From positions 1-11,158 of the forward strand of contig DATLYH010000017.1 in assembly GCA_035575035.1 (NCBI GenBank): a stretch of 11,158 nt of DNA, given 5' to 3'. Both the position numbers and the translations under genes were made by a program. Every line of letters starts with the position of its first letter. Position 1 is the first letter of the stretch. Below the pieces are notes generated by a model. It had not been told where the DNA came from and did no database searches. It saw only the letters and a program-made list of their open reading frames with translations. Positions 6,933 to 11,158 of this stretch are shown in pieces. This DNA comes from DATLYH01 sp035575035. Lineage in GTDB: Bacteria; Planctomycetota; Planctomycetia; Gemmatales; Gemmataceae.

Positions 6933-6984
6933 TTGGGCAGTCATGGGAAGCCCCAGTCTCCGCCGGGGCTGCGCTGGTGCGGGC

Positions 6985-7023
6985 TTGAACTATTCAGTTT
7001 ACGAGATATTCTCCTGGAGGCAA
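6985..7023. promoter_or_regulatory. Possible overlapping divergent promoters (HEAT gene / ABC ATPase)
   Basis: This is the only AT-richer patch in the 296-nt gap. For the plus strand TTGAAC (6985-6990) and TATTCT (7007-7012) are 16 nt apart, about 110 nt before the HEAT start. For the minus strand TTGCCT (7023-7018) and TAAACT (7001-6996) are also 16 nt apart. All boxes are partial consensus matches. Between here and 7133 I see nothing else beyond short purine-rich stretches. Confidence 0.3.
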
Positions 7024-7132
7024 TTCGGATTCCAGAAATGGGTCGGCCGCGCGGGTTGCAGCCGGCTCGGCGGGTTGACACCGCCAGGAGAGGAACTCCT
7101 TCGCTGGGTTCTGACCAGCGGGCGCGGAAACG

Positions 7133-9985
7133 ATGACCGTACACGACCAGGTCCAACTCCACACGGGCCGCCTCAAAGATGACAAGGCCGCCGTCCGCGT
7201 CCGCGCTGCCAAGGCGCTGGGCGAGCTAGGCCCGGCCGCGCGGGACGCCGTGCCGAATTTGCTCACCGCCCTGGCCGATGAGGATATCAGCGTCCGGCTG
7301 GCGGCGGCCGCTGCTCTGGGGGAGATCGGCCCGGCTGCCGAGGCCGCGGTGCCCGTCTTGATCCGTACGCTCCAGGATCCCAATCCCGAGGCCGCCGCCG
7401 GCGCGGCTGCCGCCCTGGGCAAGATCGGCGAGCCGGCCGTCGGCCCCCTGATTGAGGCACTGACCGGCGCTCCACCGGTGGGCCGACGCGGCATCGCCGA
7501 GGCGCTGGGCCTGATCGGTCCAGCGGCCCGTGACGCCGTGCCCGCCCTGGTCGGCCTGCTAAGCGACGCCGACCCGACGACCCGTGAATGGGCCGCCCAT
7601 GCCCTGGGGGAGATTGGCCCGGCAGCGCAGGCGGCAGTGCCGGCCCTGGTCCAGGTCCTGGCTGATCCCGACCGCGATGTTGGCGTGCTGGCGGCCGGCG
7701 CTCTGGGGAAGATCGCTCCGCAGACGCCCGGGGTCCTGGAGGTGCTGACCCGGACCCTGGCCGAGCGTGACGAGGACCTTCGTGTCCTGGCCGCTGCTGC
7801 GCTGGTCGATTTCGGTGCGGCGGCCTGGCCGGCCCTCGGAGTCCTGACCCAGGTCCTCACCGACCCGAACTGGGAGCTGCGCATCCTGGCCGCCTGCGCC
7901 CTGGGCAAGATTGGTCCCGAGGCGCGGGATGCCGTCCCGGCCCTGGTGCGGGCCTTGAAGGACCCGGACGCCGGCGTTCGGGCCTGGGCCGCCGAGGCGC
8001 TGGGAAAGATCGCTGCTCAGCCCGCCGTGGCCTTGCCTACCCTGATCGAGGCGTTGAAGGATACCGACCCGGTGGTGCGACGAGAGGCGGTCCAGGCCCT
8101 GCGCGGGTTCGGCCCGGAGGCGCAGCCGGCCGTGTCCGCCCTGGTCGAGACCTTGGCCGACACGGACAAGGTTCTCTGCGCCCTGGCGGCCGAGGCGCTG
8201 GGGGACATAGGCCCCGGCGCGGCGGAGGCGGTCCCCGCCCTGATCGAGGTGTTGGGCGACGCCGATACCGAGGTGCGGGCGGCCGCGGCTACGGCCCTGG
8301 GGAGGATCGGCCCGTCGGCCGCCGGCGCCGTCCCGGCCCTGGTCCGGGCGCTGAGCGATCCGCAGCCTGATGTTCGCATGCAGGCCGCCGAGGCGTTGGG
8401 CGAGGTCGTGGCGGTGCCGGGGCAGGCCGTGCCGGCGCTGGCAGCCGCCCTCCAGGACCCCGACCGAAATGTGCGCATCTTCGCCGGCCACGCCCTGGGA
8501 AAGATGGGCCTCGCCGCGCTGCCCGCCCTGATCGCCGCATTGAAAGAAGGAACCGAGTTGGTCCGCCGCGAGGCGGCCCTGGCCCTGGGTTGGCTGAGCG
8601 GAGAGGCGGAGGCGGTGGTGCCGGCGCTGCTGGACGCCTTGCAAGACCCTGACGAGGGGGTGCGCAACCTGGCTGCGGGCGCCCTGGAGATGATCGGCCT
8701 GGAGTCGCCGCAGGTGGGAGCAGCCTTCAGCAAGGTGCTCAAGGACCCCGACGAAGCGGTCCGCATCCGGGCCGCTCGCGCCCTCGGTAAGATGGGGCCC
8801 GGGGCTCGGGCCTGCGTGCCGGCCCTGATCGAGGCATTGAAGGACCCTGAGGCCGGCGTCCGCATGCTGGCCGCTGACGCCCTGGGGGAGATCGGGCCGG
8901 CGGCCGACGCGGCCGTGCCCGCCCTGATCGAGGCCTTCCAGGACCCCGACAAGGACGTGCGCCTCTTCGCCGCCCAGGCGCTGGGGAGGATCGGCCCCGC
9001 CGCCGTTGGTCCCTTGGTCGAGAGCCTGGAGGGGCCCAGCCCGCTGGTGCGTCGGGAAGCGGCGCTGGCCCTGCGTTGGTTCGGGGCCCGGGCGGAAGCG
9101 GCAGTGCCGGCTCTGGCCCGAGCGCTGACCGACCCCGACAAGGGGGTGCGCATCCTGGCCGCCGATGCCCTGGCGGAGATCGGCGCTTCTGCCCAGGCCG
9201 CGGTGGCCGCCTTGGTTCAGGTCCTCAAGGATAATGACCGAATCGTGCGCTCGGCCGCCGCCAACGCCCTGAGCCGGATCGGCCCGGCGACCCCCGCGGC
9301 GCTGTCGGCGTTGATCGAGGCGCTGACCGACGCCGACGAGAAGGTCCGCGAATGGGCCGCCTATGCGCTGGGCCGAGTTGGGCCGGCAGCGGCCGGCGCC
9401 GTGACCGCGCTGGCCGCCGCCCTCCAGGATGGTGACCCGGTCGTCCGCGAGTGGGCCGCCGAGGCGTTGGGCAACATCGGTCCCGCCGCGCAAGATGCCG
9501 TGCCGGCCCTGGCCGAGGCATTGAAGGATGCCGATGAGAAGGTCCGCTCGGCCGTTGCCGACGCCCTGGGCAACCTTGGCCCGGCCGCGCAACCGGCCGT
9601 CTTCGCGCTGAGCGCCGCTCTGGCGGACGACAGCCTTGATGTCCGCCTGCTTGCCGCCGACGCCCTGGGGAGGATCGGCCCGGCCGCCCGGGATGCCGTC
9701 CCCCTCTTGCTCGACCTGTTCGGCGACCCGAGGGAGAACTTGCGAGCCCGCGGCCAGGCTGTTGAGTCGCTGCTGAAGATCGGACCGACGGATGGGTTGA
9801 TACCAACCCTGGCGGAGGCGTTGAGGACGGGAGACGAGACGGCCCGGCTGCTGGCGGCCGACGCGCTGGCTGGCCTTGGCCCCGCTGCCCGGGCGGCGTT
9901 GCCGGCGCTACAGGAGGCGCTAGGGGCGTCGGAAACCGCGGTGCGCGAGGCGGCCGCCCGCGCACTGAGGAGCGTTCAGGGGTGA
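7133..9985 (+). CDS. Giant HEAT-repeat protein, about 29 units of 33 residues
   Basis: The 950-residue protein is almost entirely an alpha-solenoid. Residues 1-42 hold the first unit. Then follow 28 units of 33 residues with the pattern LxxALxDxDxxVRxxAAxALGxIGPxAxxAVPA. Exceptions are three 30-residue units (the 3rd, 14th and 19th), one of 34 and a 25-residue end cap. This matches the HEAT_2/PBS-lyase type of HEAT repeat. No catalytic domain, signal peptide or membrane segment is visible, so it is probably a cytoplasmic binding scaffold; the ligand is unknown. Units 4, 10, 15 and 20 are related versions containing an RR(E/G)(A/I) motif after the turn, which suggests growth by block duplication. 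The ATG at 7133 has only a weak GGA before it. The gene runs against its neighbours, lies between an exporter ATPase and an adaptor, and overlaps the adaptor gene's end by 10 nt. Long antisense frames here result from the 99-bp period and high GC. Confidence 0.93.
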   Translation: MTVHDQVQLHTGRLKDDKAAVRVRAAKALGELGPAARDAVPNLLTALADEDISVRLAAAAALGEIGPAAEAAVPVLIRTLQDPNPEAAAGAAAALGKIGEPAVGPLIEALTGAPPVGRRGIAEALGLIGPAARDAVPALVGLLSDADPTTREWAAHALGEIGPAAQAAVPALVQVLADPDRDVGVLAAGALGKIAPQTPGVLEVLTRTLAERDEDLRVLAAAALVDFGAAAWPALGVLTQVLTDPNWELRILAACALGKIGPEARDAVPALVRALKDPDAGVRAWAAEALGKIAAQPAVALPTLIEALKDTDPVVRREAVQALRGFGPEAQPAVSALVETLADTDKVLCALAAEALGDIGPGAAEAVPALIEVLGDADTEVRAAAATALGRIGPSAAGAVPALVRALSDPQPDVRMQAAEALGEVVAVPGQAVPALAAALQDPDRNVRIFAGHALGKMGLAALPALIAALKEGTELVRREAALALGWLSGEAEAVVPALLDALQDPDEGVRNLAAGALEMIGLESPQVGAAFSKVLKDPDEAVRIRAARALGKMGPGARACVPALIEALKDPEAGVRMLAADALGEIGPAADAAVPALIEAFQDPDKDVRLFAAQALGRIGPAAVGPLVESLEGPSPLVRREAALALRWFGARAEAAVPALARALTDPDKGVRILAADALAEIGASAQAAVAALVQVLKDNDRIVRSAAANALSRIGPATPAALSALIEALTDADEKVREWAAYALGRVGPAAAGAVTALAAALQDGDPVVREWAAEALGNIGPAAQDAVPALAEALKDADEKVRSAVADALGNLGPAAQPAVFALSAALADDSLDVRLLAADALGRIGPAARDAVPLLLDLFGDPRENLRARGQAVESLLKIGPTDGLIPTLAEALRTGDETARLLAADALAGLGPAARAALPALQEALGASETAVREAAARALRSVQG

Positions 9986-11064
9986 TCGGAGCGGGGCGTG
10001 ATCCGGACGAGGACGCGCTGCCCGATGCGGAGGCGCGGCCCGCCGTTGTCCAGCTGGATGATGCACTCCAGCGTCCGCACATCGTTGAGTTGCCCCGGCT
10101 CCAGCAAGATCGAGCGACGGCGGGCCAGCCAGTCTGAGACGTAAACTACCTTGCCTCTCCATTCCGGCATATCGCTACGGCTCTCGTCGGTGACGGTCGC
10201 TTCGTCCCCCTCGTGTACCCGGCCGGCGTCTTCCTGGGGCACTTCGGCGCGGACGATGAGCGGCTCATCGGGGCAGAACAGGATCGGCGGTTGCAGCGGC
10301 TGTGCGGTCAGCATGTCCCCCTCGGCGACCTCCAGGCGGAGCACCTTGCCGGGGCTGGGCGACCGGATAACGCACTCGTCCACAGCCAGTTTCGCCTGCT
10401 CCAGCCGAGTCTTCGCCGCCTCGACCCCCACCTCGGCCTGGCGGAGGCTCACGGCGGCGCTCTCGGCAAGTGTCCGCAGCTCGTCCAGCCGCGCCTTTTC
10501 TGCCTCCAGGGCGGCGCGGGCGCCGTCGCGCTGGCTTTCCGCGATGGTTTCCTCGGCCTCGGAAGCCTGTTGCAACTCGACCAGCCGTTTGGTCCGCTTG
10601 TACTGGGCCTCGGCGCTGCGGAATTTCTCTTGGGCGATCTTGATGGCCGCTTCCTGCTGCCGGACCTTGATGGGGAATTGCTCCAGCGTCTTGCGGGCCA
10701 ACTCGCACTGCGTCTCGGCGGCGTCCAGAGCCGCCTTCGCCTCGTCGCGGCGCAGCCGGGCTAGCCGGTCGTCCAGCTCCAGCAGCGGCTGACCCTTCGC
10801 GCTGACCGACTCCCCCTCGCGCACCAGGACTTTGACCACCCGCCCGGGCTGAGCGGGATACAGCGCCACCACGCGGCTGCGGACATCCACATGGCCCTGG
10901 GCGATCACCAGCGGGGGGCCAGGGTCACCGAGGGTGGGCGGTGCGCCCGGACCAAAGGGCCAGGGGATGAGGTCGAAGTACCAGGCAGTACCGGCGATGC
11001 TGCCCACCAAAAGCAGCAACCCCAGCAGCCAGACCAGGCGGGTCGAGGAGTGGTCGTCGGCCAC
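9976..11064 (-). CDS. HlyD/DevB-family periplasmic adaptor (membrane fusion protein)
   Basis: The 362-residue protein has one N-terminal membrane anchor (about 9-30), then a biotinyl-lipoyl half-motif (57-100, with GRVVKVLVREGESVSAKGQPLLELD). A long helical hairpin follows (about 103-228, Ala/Glu/Arg/Gln-rich, coiled coil). Then come the second lipoyl half (about 232-256) and a beta-barrel/membrane-proximal region (about 268-356). This is the domain order of adaptors that join an inner-membrane transporter to an outer-membrane channel. It most likely serves the DevA-like ATPase encoded on the same strand at 6030-6836, but the permease is not seen. I chose GTG 11064 because AAGAGGAG lies 8 nt upstream and the anchor then begins near residue 9. 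ATG 11139 would add 25 residues encoded through a heptamer array, though its ATGA could overlap the stop of an upstream gene. Confidence 0.9.
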   Translation of the reverse strand: MADDHSSTRLVWLLGLLLLVGSIAGTAWYFDLIPWPFGPGAPPTLGDPGPPLVIAQGHVDVRSRVVALYPAQPGRVVKVLVREGESVSAKGQPLLELDDRLARLRRDEAKAALDAAETQCELARKTLEQFPIKVRQQEAAIKIAQEKFRSAEAQYKRTKRLVELQQASEAEETIAESQRDGARAALEAEKARLDELRTLAESAAVSLRQAEVGVEAAKTRLEQAKLAVDECVIRSPSPGKVLRLEVAEGDMLTAQPLQPPILFCPDEPLIVRAEVPQEDAGRVHEGDEATVTDESRSDMPEWRGKVVYVSDWLARRRSILLEPGQLNDVRTLECIIQLDNGGPRLRIGQRVLVRITPRSDHP

Positions 11065-11072
11065 GGCAGGAA

Positions 11073-11080
11073 CTCCTCTT
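11073..11080 (-). promoter_or_regulatory. Strong Shine-Dalgarno deciding the adaptor GTG start
   Basis: AAGAGGAG on the minus strand lies 8 nt before GTG 11064. It is the strongest ribosome site in the window and argues that translation begins at GTG, leaving the heptamer array in the leader. Confidence 0.65.
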
Positions 11081-11085
11081 GGACG

Positions 11086-11113
11086 TCTGTAGTCCGTAGT
11101 CGGTAGTTGGTAG
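11086..11113 (-). repeat. Four tandem degenerate heptamers (CTACNNA)
   Basis: Read on the minus strand the units are CTACCAA, CTACCGA, CTACGGA, CTACAGA, with no spacer. Positions 1-4 and 7 are invariant and two vary. The array lies between the upstream ATG at 11139 and the Shine-Dalgarno of the adaptor gene. Such short heptamer arrays are known as dispersed intergenic repeats in some bacteria with large genomes (for example the STRR repeats of cyanobacteria). Confidence 0.65.
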
Positions 11114-11158
11114 CCGTCGGCCGAGGCGAGTTGGTTCATGTCCCACCGGCCCGCTGAC

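Noticed and set aside
7559..9592. A 677-residue open frame on the minus strand inside the HEAT gene
   Set aside because: It is the antisense of a 99-bp periodic, GC-rich array. A period divisible by three keeps whole antisense frames open. Its translation is low-complexity Gly/Arg/Gln repeats without a family or ribosome site.
7133..9985. CRISPR-like or satellite interpretation of the regular 99-bp repeats
   Set aside because: The units are diverged at DNA level, stay in one reading frame and encode HEAT helices. There are no conserved repeats with unique spacers.
7133..9985. Phycobilisome lyase function for the HEAT protein
   Set aside because: The repeats resemble the PBS-lyase HEAT type, but that name only reflects repeat similarity. 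There is no phycobilin context here.

Overview
The window is a stretch of GC-rich bacterial chromosome. Its content points to a Planctomycetota member, most likely of the Gemmata type. The reasons are a very long HEAT-repeat protein, a secreted or anchored PIG-L deacetylase, a FixL/FixJ-like pair, a DevA/MacB-type exporter ATPase with a separate HlyD-type adaptor, several weak Shine-Dalgarno sites and an intergenic heptamer array. The assignment is inference from gene content; there is no rRNA or marker gene here.

Left block (1-5419, all minus strand, read right to left). A membrane-anchored PIG-L/LmbE deacetylase (5419-4436) is followed after 10 nt by a soluble PAS-PAS histidine kinase (4425-2794). 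The kinase overlaps by 32 nt a FixJ-type response regulator (2825-2190). After a 134-nt gap holding two inverted repeats come a hydroxyacid-oxoacid transhydrogenase, an iron-ADH relative closely resembling animal ADHFE1 (2055-766), and a HAD phosphatase cut by the window edge (712-1). The first three genes look like one transcript. The last two could be read through or controlled separately at the 134-nt gap.

Middle (5420-6029). A divergent intergenic region carries a good sigma70-like promoter for a small, unrecognised 101-residue protein (5622-5927). It is followed by a terminator-like hairpin in the convergent gap to the ABC ATPase.

Right block (6030-11158). A DevA-like ABC ATPase (minus, 6836-6030) and a HlyD/DevB-like periplasmic adaptor (minus, 11064-9976) flank a 950-residue protein on the plus strand (7133-9985). 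That protein is almost nothing but about 29 HEAT units of 33 residues. The ATPase and adaptor probably belong to one tripartite export system, but no permease lies between them. The HEAT gene occupies that place in the opposite orientation and overlaps the adaptor gene tail to tail by 10 nt. The adaptor leader contains four tandem heptamers, and its better start is a GTG with a strong Shine-Dalgarno, not the upstream ATG. I saw no tRNA, rRNA, CRISPR, insertion sequence or phage gene.
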